NCBI RefSeq assembly: GCF_021390325.1
Contig: NZ_JAJUWU010000004.1
Span: forward strand, 1-64,000
Length of the DNA: 64,000 bases
Direction: 5' to 3'
DNA from: Jiella avicenniae
Lineage (GTDB): Bacteria; Pseudomonadota; Alphaproteobacteria; Rhizobiales; Rhizobiaceae
A program made the position numbers and the translations under genes. Shown here piece by piece: positions 19,792-30,500 of this stretch (positions within the stretch are counted from its first letter, which is position 1; the number at the start of each line of letters is the position of its first letter). Below the pieces are notes generated by a model. That model saw only the letters and a list, made by a program, of their open reading frames with translations. It was not told the DNA's origin and ran no database searches.

Positions 19792-20525
19792 GGCTTGGCC
19801 TCCTCCTCGTCCCGCTCGACCGGCGCGGCGAACTGGTAGCCGCCGTTGCGCACCGTCTTGAACAGCCGGAAGACGCCGTTGTCGTTGAGCTTTCGCCGGA
19901 GCCGGCTCATCGTCACGTCGATCGAGCGGTCGAACGGATCGGCGGAGCGGCCATGCAGGAGGTCCATGAGGATGTCGCGCGACAGCACCCGGCCCGGCCG
20001 TTCGAGGAAGATCATCAGGAGGTCGAACTCGGCGCCGGTGAGGGAGACCTCACTGCCGTCGGGTCCGGTGAGGCTGCGCCGCTCGGGGCTGACGGTGAAG
20101 CCCTCGAAGCGGAAGGCGGAGGAGGTCGCCTCGCCGCCCTCCTTCTGGGCCGACGCGCTGCCGCGGCGCAGCACCGCGCGGATGCGCGCGGCGAGTTCGC
20201 GCGGGTTGAACGGCTTGCCGAGATAGTCGTCGGCGCCGAGCTCGAGCCCAATGATCCGGTCGACGTCCTCCTTCAGGGCGGTGAGCAGGATGACCGCCAG
20301 TTCCGGCCGCTCGTCCTTGATCTCCCGGCAGATGTCGAGGCCGGAGCCGTCGGGCAGCATGACGTCGAGGACGACGAGATCCACCCTCGAATCGGCCAGC
20401 CGCTGCTGGCATTGCCGGCGATTGGCCGCGAGCTGGCAGCGAAAGCCCTGGCCGTCGAGATATTTGCCGAGGAGCCGGCAGATCTCCGGATCGTCGTCCA
20501 CCACGAGAATGTTGGGCTGGTTCAT
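19788..20525 (-). CDS. Response regulator, OmpR/PhoB type
   Basis: A 245-residue regulator with a receiver domain (about 5-118, phospho-acceptor Asp54 in VVLDVMLPDGSG, conserved Lys in GKPFNPREL) and a winged-helix DNA-binding domain (about 145-235, with DPFDRSIDVTMSRLRRKL and TVRNGGYQF). It overlaps the sensor kinase gene by four bases, so the pair is translationally coupled. The ATG of MNQPNILVVDDD is chosen as the usual start of the receiver; upstream in-frame codons give an unlikely N-terminus. It is divergent from a Spy/CpxP-like gene, the arrangement seen for CpxR regulons, and a GTTAC-N5-GTAAC inverted repeat in the shared intergenic region is a candidate binding site. Confidence 0.93.
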   Translation of the reverse strand: MNQPNILVVDDDPEICRLLGKYLDGQGFRCQLAANRRQCQQRLADSRVDLVVLDVMLPDGSGLDICREIKDERPELAVILLTALKEDVDRIIGLELGADDYLGKPFNPRELAARIRAVLRRGSASAQKEGGEATSSAFRFEGFTVSPERRSLTGPDGSEVSLTGAEFDLLMIFLERPGRVLSRDILMDLLHGRSADPFDRSIDVTMSRLRRKLNDNGVFRLFKTVRNGGYQFAAPVERDEEEAKP

Positions 20526-20646
20526 CGACGTCGGTCCCGAAACATGGCGTTTGCCGAGCATGATGGTCACTTTGCCCCTGCTTTGCGACGTCGCGGAGAT
20601 CCCGGCGAGAGCCGTTTTGTAATCATCTGTTGCAACACCCCATGTC

Positions 20647-20661
20647 GTTACTCGGCGTAAC
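20647..20661. promoter_or_regulatory. Candidate operator between the two-component system and the Spy-like gene
   Basis: A perfect inverted repeat GTTAC-TCGGC-GTAAC lies in the 237-base divergent intergenic region, about 100 bases before the Spy-like start and 120 before the regulator start. The spacing suits a dimeric OmpR-family regulator. No footprint or motif comparison is available, so assignment to this regulator is inference. Confidence 0.4.
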
Positions 20662-20762
20662 AAATCGGGCCTGTCGCGGCGACGTTCGGCAATCTTCCGC
20701 CGCACCTTCGCAACATCCCGTCCCTATGTTCTCCCCATCACTCGAATCAAGGGAGATCAGTG

Positions 20763-21704
20763 ATGAGAACAATTCGAGACACGAAGACCGGCCGGTTCGG
20801 CGGTCGCGCCAAGATGGCCACCGGGGCGGCGCTGGCCGCGGCGCTGTTCGGCACCAGCGCCTTCGCGCAAGGGGTGCCGCAGCAGCCGCGCGAGCCGTCG
20901 GCGAGGATGCAGGCCGGGGAAGGACCGGGGCACAAGGGGCCCGGGCGGCACGGCGCGATGCGCTTCGCCCAGGACTTCGAGCGTGGCCATCACGGCTGGC
21001 GCCATGGCCGCCATCACGGCCCGCGCCACGGCATGATGTCGCCGGCGAAGCTGGCGGGCGCCCTGGCGGCGCTGGAGACCGGCATCGGCATTCAGCCGGA
21101 CCAGATGGGCACCTGGCGCAACTTCACCGGCGCGCTCGTCGCCTTCGCCGAAGCGGCTCAGCCGCCGCGCGGCCGCCATGGCATGGGGCCGGGGCCGCGG
21201 GGTCCGCGCGGCATGGATGCCGGACGGGGCGGGCCGGGGGCGACGCCGGCACCGCAGCCGCCCGAGGCCGGCGCCGGCAATGCCGACGACGCCGCGGCCG
21301 CGGGTGCGCCGGGCGATCGGCCGCAGCAGGGTCTCTTCGCCTTCCGCATGCTCGACCGCTTCGCCGATCGCGCCATCGACGCGGGCGAGAAGGCGAAGAC
21401 GCTGAAGTCGGCGCTCGCCGACCTCGAAGCCACCCTGACCCCGGAGCAGGTCGACCGGGCCCGCGGTCTCGTCCGCGCGATGATGCGCGACATGCGCAAG
21501 GAGCATCGCGGCGGCCGCTGGGACCGTCACGATCGCGGCGATCGCACGGGTTGGAGAGGCCATCACCGGCAGGGCCAACGCGGTCCGATGTCGCAACAGG
21601 GCGGCATGCACATGGGTCCGGGAGGTCCCGGCGGCCCCGCCGACGAGGACCAGGACGAGATGGAGCCGGAGACGCCGTCGATGGACGAGCCGCAGCAGGG
21701 CTGA
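20763..21704 (+). CDS. Spy/CpxP-like periplasmic protein, His/Met/Gly-rich
   Basis: A 313-residue protein with a signal peptide (MATGAALAAALFGTSAFA, cleavage before QG) and a mature part rich in His, Met, Gly, Pro and Arg. An LTxxQ-like motif (LTPEQVDRARGLV) at about 240 is typical of Spy/CpxP chaperones and of metal-sensing CnrX/ZraP relatives. His-rich clusters (GHHGWRHGRHHGPRHG near 80, HRQGQRGPMSQQGGMHMGPG near the end) could bind copper or zinc. It is longer than Spy (about 160 residues). AAGGGAG lies about nine bases upstream of the ATG. Its divergent two-component system probably controls it. Confidence 0.75.
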   Translation: MRTIRDTKTGRFGGRAKMATGAALAAALFGTSAFAQGVPQQPREPSARMQAGEGPGHKGPGRHGAMRFAQDFERGHHGWRHGRHHGPRHGMMSPAKLAGALAALETGIGIQPDQMGTWRNFTGALVAFAEAAQPPRGRHGMGPGPRGPRGMDAGRGGPGATPAPQPPEAGAGNADDAAAAGAPGDRPQQGLFAFRMLDRFADRAIDAGEKAKTLKSALADLEATLTPEQVDRARGLVRAMMRDMRKEHRGGRWDRHDRGDRTGWRGHHRQGQRGPMSQQGGMHMGPGGPGGPADEDQDEMEPETPSMDEPQQG

Positions 21705-21831
21705 GGCGATACGCGGCGGCCTGCCCGAATCGGGCCGCCTGAGAGGAAATGCGGCGGAGACCGACCCCCCTCGGGTCTTCGCTGCAGATTCGCGGGATCG
21801 GCGACCGTCCACGCCGGTCCCGTGGCTGCTC

Positions 21832-21870
21832 GGAAGCCGCCGAGGCGCCTTGCGCCCCGGCGGCTTCCGG
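21832..21870. terminator. Strong hairpin between convergent spy-like and DUF1045 genes
   Basis: CGGAAGCCGCCG (21832-21843) pairs perfectly with CGGCGGCTTCCG (21859-21870), and an inner GGCGC/GCGCC pair extends the stem. There is no T-tract. Position between convergent stops supports a bidirectional terminator. Confidence 0.6.
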
Positions 21871-21915
21871 CATTTCACGGCCGCCGGCGAGACCGCCGGG
21901 TGGCGAAAGATCGGC

Positions 21916-22587
21916 TCAAACCGCTTCGAAGCGGTGGACCGAGTGGACGCGGAAGGGCGCGCCCGGCTCCGGCTCGACGAAGATCGCCAGCTGGTCGATC
22001 GCGAGCGTCTCGCCGTCGAATTCCGCGAAGGTCTCCTGAAGATCGGGGCTCAGCGCCTCTACCTGTTCGTCCGAGAGCGCGCCCGACAGGGTCATGTGAA
22101 AGCGGAATTCCTCGAAGACGTAAGGATAGCCCCATTCTTCGAGATAGGCGCGCTGGCGCTCGGTGAGCCGGTCCGGCCGGCGGCGGGCGATGGCCTCTTC
22201 GCTCAACGGCGCCCGGAACGGCGCGAAGGCGCGGACGGCCGAAGCTTCCATTGCCGACATTTCCGGCGAGGGCTCCGCCGGCACCAGCGCGAAGAACGCC
22301 CCGAGCCTTGCGGGAACGCGGGCCGTGATTGCAAAGGGGCGCTGCGCGGCGCAGAACTGCGACAGCCGCGCGTCGATGCGTTGAAGATCGACCGCATCCG
22401 CGAGCGCGAAGGGCGCGACGATCGTCGCGTGGAAGCCGTAGCGGGCCGGGGAGGCGACGAGCGGGTCGCGCACCGCGATCGCCTCGCGGCTGGCCTCGCC
22501 GTCGAACGGATTGCGGCCGAGCCAGCGATTGGCCGTCATCGCCAGCGGCGAGCCCGCCGGCGGAGTGAAATAGATCGCCGCGCGCAT
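21916..22587 (-). CDS. DUF1045 protein, 2H-phosphoesterase-like (phosphonate-metabolism-associated family)
   Basis: A 223-residue protein of the DUF1045 family, often annotated as a putative phosphonate metabolism protein because it occurs in phn clusters. Two H-x-T motifs, His53-Ala-Thr55 (YGFHATIVAPF) and His164-Met-Thr166 (FRFHMTLSG), are the signature of the 2H phosphoesterase/ligase superfamily, whose members act on cyclic phosphate or 2'-5' linkages. A GAGGGGA sits nine bases upstream of the ATG at 22587, so longer versions of the frame are rejected. No phn genes are nearby, so its role here is open. Confidence 0.8.
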   Translation of the reverse strand: MRAAIYFTPPAGSPLAMTANRWLGRNPFDGEASREAIAVRDPLVASPARYGFHATIVAPFALADAVDLQRIDARLSQFCAAQRPFAITARVPARLGAFFALVPAEPSPEMSAMEASAVRAFAPFRAPLSEEAIARRRPDRLTERQRAYLEEWGYPYVFEEFRFHMTLSGALSDEQVEALSPDLQETFAEFDGETLAIDQLAIFVEPEPGAPFRVHSVHRFEAV

Positions 22588-22898
22588 GCCGGTCGTCCCC
22601 TCGAAAGTTCCGGCCGTGTCCGACCCTCGACGCACCAGGACGCCGCAGGCTTCGGCGTCGTCGCTGGTCCGCGGCATCATGCGACCTGTTCGATGACGGT
22701 CCGATGTCAAGTCGAAGGGGGTTGCGCAACGCCGGTGCCGCCGCGACGGAGGGGCGTTCCGCAGCCGCCCGGCCGCCCCTGTGGCATCGCCAGCACAGGC
22801 GAAGCGCGAAGTCTTTCAATGCTCTGTTCGGGGTTTGACAGGATTCCGGCCGGTTGCGCATAGCTCGGCCACCCGCAATCGACGAGGGCCGGCTCACC

Positions 22899-23771
22899 AT
22901 GCGCGACTGGTTTCAGCAGCTTCGATCCGTCCGGCTCTTCGGCGTCCTTGCAGTGCTGCTTCCGGCGCTGCTTCTGGCCGGTTGCCAGACGGCGGAGTTG
23001 ACGCCGGCTTCGCTCGGCCTGACGACCCTGACGGAGCAGAGCGTCGCCGAGATCCGCGGCCACTCCGTTCTCGTCATGGATTACCAGAGCGCCCGCATTC
23101 TCGAGGCCGAAAACCCCGACGCGCTGCGCTATCCGGCCTCGCTGACGAAGATGATGACGCTCTTTCTCCTCTTCGAGGCGGTGGATGCGGGCAAGCTCTC
23201 GCTCGACACGGAGCTCGTCGTCAGCGCCGAGGCGGCCGCCGAGCCGCCGTCGAAGCTCGGTTTCAAGCCGGGGGAAACCATCGCCGTGCGTGACGCGGCG
23301 CAGGCGCTGGCTACGAAATCGGCCAACGACGTCGCCGTGGTGATCGCCGAAAATCTCGGCGGTACGCAGGCCAATTTCGCGACCGTCATGACCGCCAAAG
23401 CCCGCCAACTCGGCATGCGCAACACCCGCTTCGTCAACGCCTCGGGTCTGCCCGATCCGGGCCAGATCTCGACGGCCCGCGACATGGCGATTCTCGCGAG
23501 GGCCCTGATCTCGCGGTTCCAGCGCTACATGCCGATGTTCCGCGTCACCGAATTCTCCTTCAAGGGCCGGACCTATCGCGCGACCAACAAGCTGCTCGGC
23601 AAGGTCGAGGGCGTCGACGGGCTGAAGACCGGCTACATCCGCGATTCCGGCTTCCACCTCGTCGCCACGGCCATGCGTGGCGGCCGGCGCCTGATCGTCG
23701 TCGTCATGGGCGGGCGGACCGGCAATGAGCGCAACGCCGAAGTGACGGGGTTGATCGACAAGTATCTGTAG
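22899..23771 (+). CDS. D-alanyl-D-alanine carboxypeptidase, predicted lipoprotein
   Basis: A 290-residue penicillin-binding protein of the S11 peptidase family (DacA/PBP5-like), which trims the terminal D-Ala of peptidoglycan stem peptides. Active-site motifs are complete: Ser81-Leu-Thr-Lys84, Ser141-Ala-Asn143 and Lys243-Thr-Gly245. The N-terminus ends in LLLAGC with Cys29, a lipobox, so the enzyme is probably a lipoprotein. There is no C-terminal PBP5_C domain or amphipathic anchor, which fits anchoring by lipid at the other end. The ATG at 22899 is chosen because GAGGG lies upstream and it opens directly into the signal sequence. Confidence 0.9.
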   Translation: MRDWFQQLRSVRLFGVLAVLLPALLLAGCQTAELTPASLGLTTLTEQSVAEIRGHSVLVMDYQSARILEAENPDALRYPASLTKMMTLFLLFEAVDAGKLSLDTELVVSAEAAAEPPSKLGFKPGETIAVRDAAQALATKSANDVAVVIAENLGGTQANFATVMTAKARQLGMRNTRFVNASGLPDPGQISTARDMAILARALISRFQRYMPMFRVTEFSFKGRTYRATNKLLGKVEGVDGLKTGYIRDSGFHLVATAMRGGRRLIVVVMGGRTGNERNAEVTGLIDKYL

Positions 23772-23797
23772 CTGCGACCGGCGGCTGCGCCGGCCGC

Positions 23798-24172
23798 TCA
23801 CACGGCATTTGGCGAATAAGCGATCTGCAGTTCCAGGGCGACGGAAGCCAGTCTTTTGTCCCGGGTCCAGAGCCTCAGGCTGGAATTCGACAGACAGGCT
23901 GCGACCAGTGCGACGTCGACGAAGCCGATACCGCGCCGGTAAAGCCGATGCCGCTCAATTCGCTGCCGGACTTCGCCGAGAGGCGTCGGAGCGACGGTCG
24001 GCAAACCCTCGATCATCGCGAGGAATGCCCCTCGGTCACGAACCGATCCGAGTGCGAGTTCCGCGGTGACGTAAGGATGGGCTGCAATCTGATTGGCGAG
24101 GAGCAGATCCTCCAGGAAATCGTCTCCCTGGCGGAGGTGATCGACCCAGACGGACGTATCGGCAATGATCAT
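23798..24172 (-). CDS. PIN-domain toxin VapC
   Basis: A 124-residue PIN-domain ribonuclease. The acidic catalytic residues are in place: Asp5 (IIADTSVWVDHL), Glu38 (VTAELALG), Asp86 (GFVDVALVAA) and Asp105 (TRDKRLA). VapC toxins cleave tRNA or rRNA when freed from their antitoxin. Its ATG shares one base with the stop codon of the antitoxin gene (TGATG), so translation is coupled. A TTG three bases earlier is a less likely start. Confidence 0.9.
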   Translation of the reverse strand: MIIADTSVWVDHLRQGDDFLEDLLLANQIAAHPYVTAELALGSVRDRGAFLAMIEGLPTVAPTPLGEVRQRIERHRLYRRGIGFVDVALVAACLSNSSLRLWTRDKRLASVALELQIAYSPNAV

Positions 24173-24363
24173 CAATCGAGGCGACGGCGAGGCGGTGCCT
24201 CGAAATCCGGCTCCGTGCCACCGAGCGCCGCAAGCTTGCGTCCGCTCTCACGTTCGATGAGGGCCGTGAGGGCTTCACGAAGCAAGGCCGTCCGCTCCGT
24301 GTTTCCCGTAAGGGCGACGGCGCGCCGGAGGAGTTCGTCGTCGAGCGTCACGGTCGTTCGCAT
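24172..24363 (-). CDS. Ribbon-helix-helix antitoxin VapB
   Basis: A 63-residue antitoxin. The N-terminal MRTTVTLDDELLRRAVALTG is a ribbon-helix-helix DNA-binding segment of the VapB type, with a helix (TALLREALTALIERESGRKL) and a C-terminal, probably unfolded tail that would wrap the toxin. It precedes and overlaps vapC, the usual order. It likely represses its own promoter in the 24364-24420 interval. Confidence 0.87.
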   Translation of the reverse strand: MRTTVTLDDELLRRAVALTGNTERTALLREALTALIERESGRKLAALGGTEPDFEAPPRRRLD

Positions 24364-24539
24364 CGGCTTTTCCAGGACAACAACGTTACGCCCTCAAGCT
24401 AAGCGCGTTTCCAAAGAAGGAAAAGTGCTGCCGTAGCCGCTCAGGCTGCCCCTGGACGTCTTTGCGGGCCGGCTGATTTCGCCGATATCCAAACCGTTCG
24501 AGAGCTTGCGCCTCTCTTTGCCGGTGACGCCTGCGCCCC

Positions 24540-27500
24540 TCAGAACTCACCCTCGTAGAACACGCCGACCTCGCCGCCGCCTTCCGTCGTCACCGCGCCC
24601 TTGGCTTTCAGCCCGCCGCCGAGCTTCAGTTCGAGCGAGACGCGGCCGGTCGAATCGACGCCGAGATAGGTGTTCTCGTTGAGATACTTGCCGACGCCGA
24701 CGGCGGTCTGGCCGTCGGAGGTGGTGGTGACGTTCAGGGCATCGACGCCGAGCTGGGAGCGCAGATTGTCGAGGAGGCCGGTCGAGCCGCCGACGCCGGC
24801 GAGCGTCGCTGCGGCCTCGGCCAGCTGGGCGATCTGCAGAGGCGAGAGGTCGGACGTTCCCTGGCCGAAGATCAGCCGCGCCAGCACCTCGTCCTGGGGC
24901 AGCGCCGGGTTGGAGGAGAAGCTGACCGACGGATCGTTCGCCGGCCCGGTCACCGTCACGTAGACGGTGACGTCGTCGACGGTCGAGGACGCCTCGAGGT
25001 CGAGGGTCGGGATCAGATCGCCGGTGAAGCTCAGATTGCCGCGCTCGAAGGTCAGCACCTTGGAGAGGATCTGGAACCGGCCGCGCACCAGTTCGAAGCC
25101 GCCGACGATGGAAAGGTTCGCGGCCGGGCCGGTGATCCGCAGCGAGCCGCCGAGTTCGAGATCGAGGCCGCGGCCGCGCACGAAGACGCGGTTCGGCGCG
25201 TTGAACGTGATGTCGAGATTGATGCCGCCGCCGCTGGTGCCGCTGGCGTTCTTCGGGAAGAGCTCACGCTGCTGCTCGATGACGGCCGGGCTAGCGTTGC
25301 GGTGGGTGACGTCGATCCGCGCCAGCGAACTCGGAAGGTTGTCCGGCACGATGATGTCGATTTCTTCGGCGTTGACCGTGCCGGTGAGGGTGGGCGTCGC
25401 GACCAGCGGGCCGGTCAGCGTCAGGTCGGCCGACAGCCGCGCGGCGACGAGTTCGCCGTCGTTGTAGCGGGCGCGGTCGGCGCGGATCGTCAGATCGGCG
25501 GGGAACTGACCGGTGAGGCCGACCGTCCCGCCGATGGTGACGCTGCCGCCGGAGGAGATCTGGCCGGTGAAGCTCTGGATCGTCGCGGTCGTGCCGCTGA
25601 GGACGATCTTCGTGTTGATGTCGTTGAGGGCGACGTTGAAGCCGGTATCGACCAGCCGCGCTCCGGCGACGGTGACCGTGCCGTTGACGTTGGGCTGGGT
25701 GACGGGACCGGTCGCCCGCACGTCGATGCGGGCCGTGCCCTGAACCGAGCGCCCGCCCTCGGCGAGAATCGGATTGGCGAGCGAAAGTGGCGCCGTGCCG
25801 TTGGCGGCAAGATCGAGGGTCGGCGTGCCGGCAAGGCCGACCGAGCCGTTGACGGCGAGATCGATGCCGCTGCCGGACAGGCGCGTATCGGTGGTGACGC
25901 GGTTGCCGGCATATTGCCCCTGTGTGACGATCTGCAGGCCGCCGACGCCGGCGCTGCGGGTCTGCTGGATCGAGACGCCGGAGGCGGTGACGTCGTAATT
26001 CACCTGCGGATTGCTCGGCGCGCCGGTGGCCCTGACGGTGCCGTTGATCGTCCCCTGCGGGGCGAGATCGCCGGCGGCCGCACTGGCGATCGAGGCGGGC
26101 AGGTTTCGGATCTCGGCAGTGAGGTTCAGATTGCTCTGGCTCGCCCCGCCGGTGACGCGGATGGTGCCGCCGCCGACCCGCACCAGCGCCTGGTCGAGGG
26201 CGAGATTGCCGTTCTGATAGCTGCCGGCGAGGTCGGCCGAGAGGGGAGGGGCCCCGGCGGCTCGGCTCTGGGCGACCGAGACGTTGGCAGCCGAGAGGTC
26301 GAAGCGCGCGTTCGGGCTGGAAAGCGAGCCGGTGGCAGTCGCCGTGCCGGACAGGGTGCCCTGCGCCCCGAGGCCGTCGACGAAGCCGTTGGCGAGGCCG
26401 ACGGGGAGCCGGGCGAGATCGACGTCGACGTCGAGCTGCTGACCCACCGTGCCTCGCGCCGTCAGGCGACCGTCGCCGGCGACGACCTCGGCATTGGCGA
26501 GGTTGACGGTGCCGTCCTCATAGGTGCCGGCGACGTCGAGGGTGAGCGGCGCCGTGCCGGAGCGGGCGATCTCTTCGGTGGTGATGCCCGAACCGGACAG
26601 CGTGAACTGCGCGGACGGGTTGGACAGCGATCCCGTCGCCGTTGCGTTGCCGGAGATCGTGCCGCGAGCGCCGAGGCCTTCGACGAAACCGTTGGCGAGG
26701 CCGGCGGGAATGCCGGTGGCGGTCACCTCCAGATCCAACTGATCGCCGATGGTGCCGGATGCCGACAGGCTGCCGGAACCGACGGACAGGTCGGCCCGCT
26801 CGATGGTGGCGGTGCCGCCCGAATAGGAGCCGGCCGCGTCGAGGCCGATCGGCGCGATGCCGGAGTCGGCGATCTGCCGGGTCGTGATGCCCGAGCCGGT
26901 GAGCTGGAAGGTCGCCTGCGGGTCGGAGAGCGAACCGGTCGCCTTGCCGGAGCCGGAGACCGTGCCGCGGGCGCCGAGCCCTTCGACGAAGCCGTTGGCG
27001 AGACCGACCGGCAGCTCCGACAGGTTCAGCGTCAGGTCGAGATTTTCGCCGACCGTGCCCGAAGCCGACAGGGAGCCTTCGCCGACGGTGACGTCGGCGC
27101 GCTCGATCGTCGCGGTGCCGCCTGCATAGGAGCCCGCCGCATCGAGGGCGAGCGGCGCGACGCCGGACCTGGCGATCTGCTCGGTGGTGATTCCGCTGCC
27201 CGAAAGCCGGAAGGTGGCGTTCGGGTCTGAGAGCGAGCCGGTCGCCCGGCCGGTGCCGGAGATCGTGCCTTCGGCGTTGAGCCCGTCGACGAAGCCGTTG
27301 GCGAGGCCGACGGGAAGGGCGTCGAGGGCGAGGTCGAGGTTCAACTCTTCGCCGACCGTGCCCGACGCCCGCAGCGAGCCGTCGCCGACGTCGAGCCTTG
27401 CGGTGTCAAGGTTGAGCGTGCCGTCGCGGTAGTTGCCGTCGGCGGCGAGGGTCAGCGGCGGGACGCCGCCTTGTGCGATCGCCTTGGTGGTGATGCCGGT

Positions 27501-30500
27501 GCCGGACAGGTCGAAGGTGGCGTCGGGCCTTTCGAGCGTGCCGGTCGCCCGCGCCGTGCCGGAGACGGTGCCCTCGGCGCCGAGGCCCTCGACGAAGCCG
27601 TTGGCGAGGCCGACCGGCAGACGGCTGACTTCGGCCGTGACGTCGAGGGTCTCGCCGATGCGGCCGGAGACGGTGAGCGAACCGTCGCCGACGTTCACGA
27701 CGCCGGTCTGGATGTCGGCGGTGCCGTCCGCATAGCTGCCGGCAAGGCGCAAATCGAGCGGTTTGATGCCGGACTGGGCGATTTCGTCCGTGGTGATGCC
27801 GCTGCCCTGGATGTCGAAGGTGGCATCGGGGTTGGTCAGCGTGCCGGTGGCGCTCACCGTGCCGGAGATCATGCCCCTGGCCGAGAGGTTGGGCACGAAG
27901 CCGTTGACGAGGCCGACGGGGAGGTTTTCCGCCCGCGCCCGGACGTCGAGGGTCTCGCCGATCGTGCCCGAGGCGGTCAGCGAGGCCGAGCCGACCTCGA
28001 CGTCGGCATTGGCGAGCGTCAGCGTCTCGTTGTCGTAGGAGCCGGAGGCGTCGAGCGAGAGCGGCTCGATGCCGGCGTCGGCGATCGTCTTGGCGGTGAT
28101 CTGGCGGCCGGTGAGCGAGAAGGTGGCGGCGGGTGCGCTCGTCGTCCCGGAAACCTGCGCCTCGCCGGACAGGGTGCCCGAGGCGTCGAGCCCCTCGACG
28201 AAGGCGTTGGCGATGGCGACGGGGGCTTCAGTGAGATCGACGTCGAGGTCGATCGTCTCGCCGACCGAGCCGGTGGCGGTGAGCGAGCCGTCGCCGAGAT
28301 CGAGGCGGGCCGTCTGGAGCTGCAGCGTGCCGCCGGAATAGCTGCCGGCGACCGTGCCGTCGACCGGCGGCGTCGCCGGGCCGCCGGAACGGGTGGCGAC
28401 GACCTGTCGGGCGCGGATGTCGAAGCGGGCGGAGGGATCGCTCGCCTGGCCGCTCACCGCGGCGGTGCCGTCGAGGGTGCCGGCAAGCGACAGGTCAGCG
28501 ACGAAGGGATTGGCGACGGCGGCCGGCACGTTCGTCAGATCGGCCGACAGGTCGAGCGTCTCGCCGGCCGAGCCGGAGGCCGACAGCCTGCCCTCGCCGA
28601 CGGAGAGGATGAAATCGGAGAGCGTGGTGGTGCCGTCTGCGATGCGGATCCGCGCCGGCTCCTGCAGCGCCACGGCGGCATCGGGAATGGCGGCGGTGAG
28701 CTGCTGGAGTTCGATCAGCGTCTCGTTCGGGGAGAAAGCGGCGTTGCCGGCGAGCGTTATCGGAACGCCATTCGCCCGCGCCGAAGCGTCGATCGCCGTG
28801 CCCTCGCCTTCACGGCCAAGATCGATGGCGAGATCCTCGACGTCGATCCCGGCGGCGCCGATCGACAGTGCCCGGATCGTGCCCTCGGGCTTCGGGACAC
28901 CGAGATAGTCGTAGACCGACAGGTCGATCTTCGCACCGACGAGGCTGTTGCCGGAGACCGAAACGTTGTCGCCGGCAAGATCCGGGCGGGCGACGGGCGT
29001 GCCGTCGGCCTCGACGTCGAAGCCGATGGTTCCGGCGACGTCGCCGCTCGCCGTTACGCCGCCAAGGGCGGCCAGGGCTTCGAGATCGTCGAGACTGACG
29101 TCGAGGGTGCCGATCGGAAGGAAGTTCTCGTTGAGGACGAGGTCGCCGGTGATGCGGTTCGGGCCCTGGCGGATGACGAGGCCGGAAAGGCGGCGTTCGC
29201 CGTTCTCCTGCGTCGTCAACTGCGCCTGGCCTTCCAGCGGCTGGCCGTCGATGGTGCCGGAAATGTCGACGCTTGCCCGCGGCGAGGCGGGATCGAGCGT
29301 GCCGGTGGCCTTCACGGTCAGATTGGCGAGTTCGCGGCCGTTGATCGACAGGCCGTTGCCGTCGACGGTGAGATTCACGTCGGGCTTTTCGACCGGGCCG
29401 CTGGCCGTCAGATCGAAGGTGGCGGCACCGGAGAAGGACTGGCTGACCGCACCCGCATTGGCGATACGGCCGGAAATGTCGGCCGAGACGGTGTCGCCGT
29501 TCAGCCCGGCCTGGCCGGTGATCGAGAGATTGTCGCCGGTGACCTTCAGGTCGTTCGCACTGAGGCCGCCGTCGGCGGTGCGGGCGAAGCGGCCGGCCAC
29601 CGCAAGGCTCTCGCCGGCGATGGGCGAGAGGGCCGCCGACAGCGCCACGGTCTGGAAATTGGAATCGAGCGTCAGGTCGAAGGTGGAGAAGCTCAGCGCG
29701 GCCGAACCGGTGACGGTCAGATTGGCCGTGTCGGTCTCAAGCCTCGCCGGGTCGAGCCGGATGCCGTTCTGGTCGAGCGCGCCGCTGCCGGAAAGCCTGA
29801 TCGGACCGTCGAGGAAGCGCTGCTGCACGCCCTCCGGGGCCTTTGCGGAGGCGGCGCTCGCCGAAAGCTGGAACGGGCCGGTGAGGCCGGTGACGTCGAA
29901 GCCCGCGCTGGTCAGTTCGGCGCCGAGATTGTTCGCGGCGTAGTCGGCATAGACGACCTGCGGGAGATTGGCGTTGACCGTGAGATTGGCGTTCGACAAA
30001 GCACCCTGGAGCGATGCCTGCAGGCTCGATATGGACAGGTCGATCGGCGTCTCCGGCGTACCGAAGGACAGGGCGAGCGGTCCGCCGCCGGGGGCGCTCA
30101 GCTGGACGGAGAGATCGTTGCCGGAGCCCGACGGATCGACCGTGCCCGTGGCCGAGACCTGCACGGCCTGCGAGGACAGGGTGCCCTGTTCGATCCGGTA
30201 GGTGCCGTCGTCGCGGATTTCGACCGTCGCGTCGAGATTGGCGCCGCCTTCGACATAGCGCTGATAGGCCTCCGGCACGAAGCGCTCGGCCGCGACGTTG
30301 AGCGACAGCGCGGCACGGTAGGCATCGTCCTGCCGGTCGACGCGGGCGGTCAGGGTTGCGGCCTGCTCGTTGTCGACGGTGAGCGCGCCGTTCGCCATGA
30401 AGCCGGAGAGCGGGCCGGAGCCGTTGACCGTCAGCTGCACCGGCGGGGCGCCGGGAATGCCGAGCAGCGTCGCGACGAGGCCGCCCTGGGGCTCGCTGGC

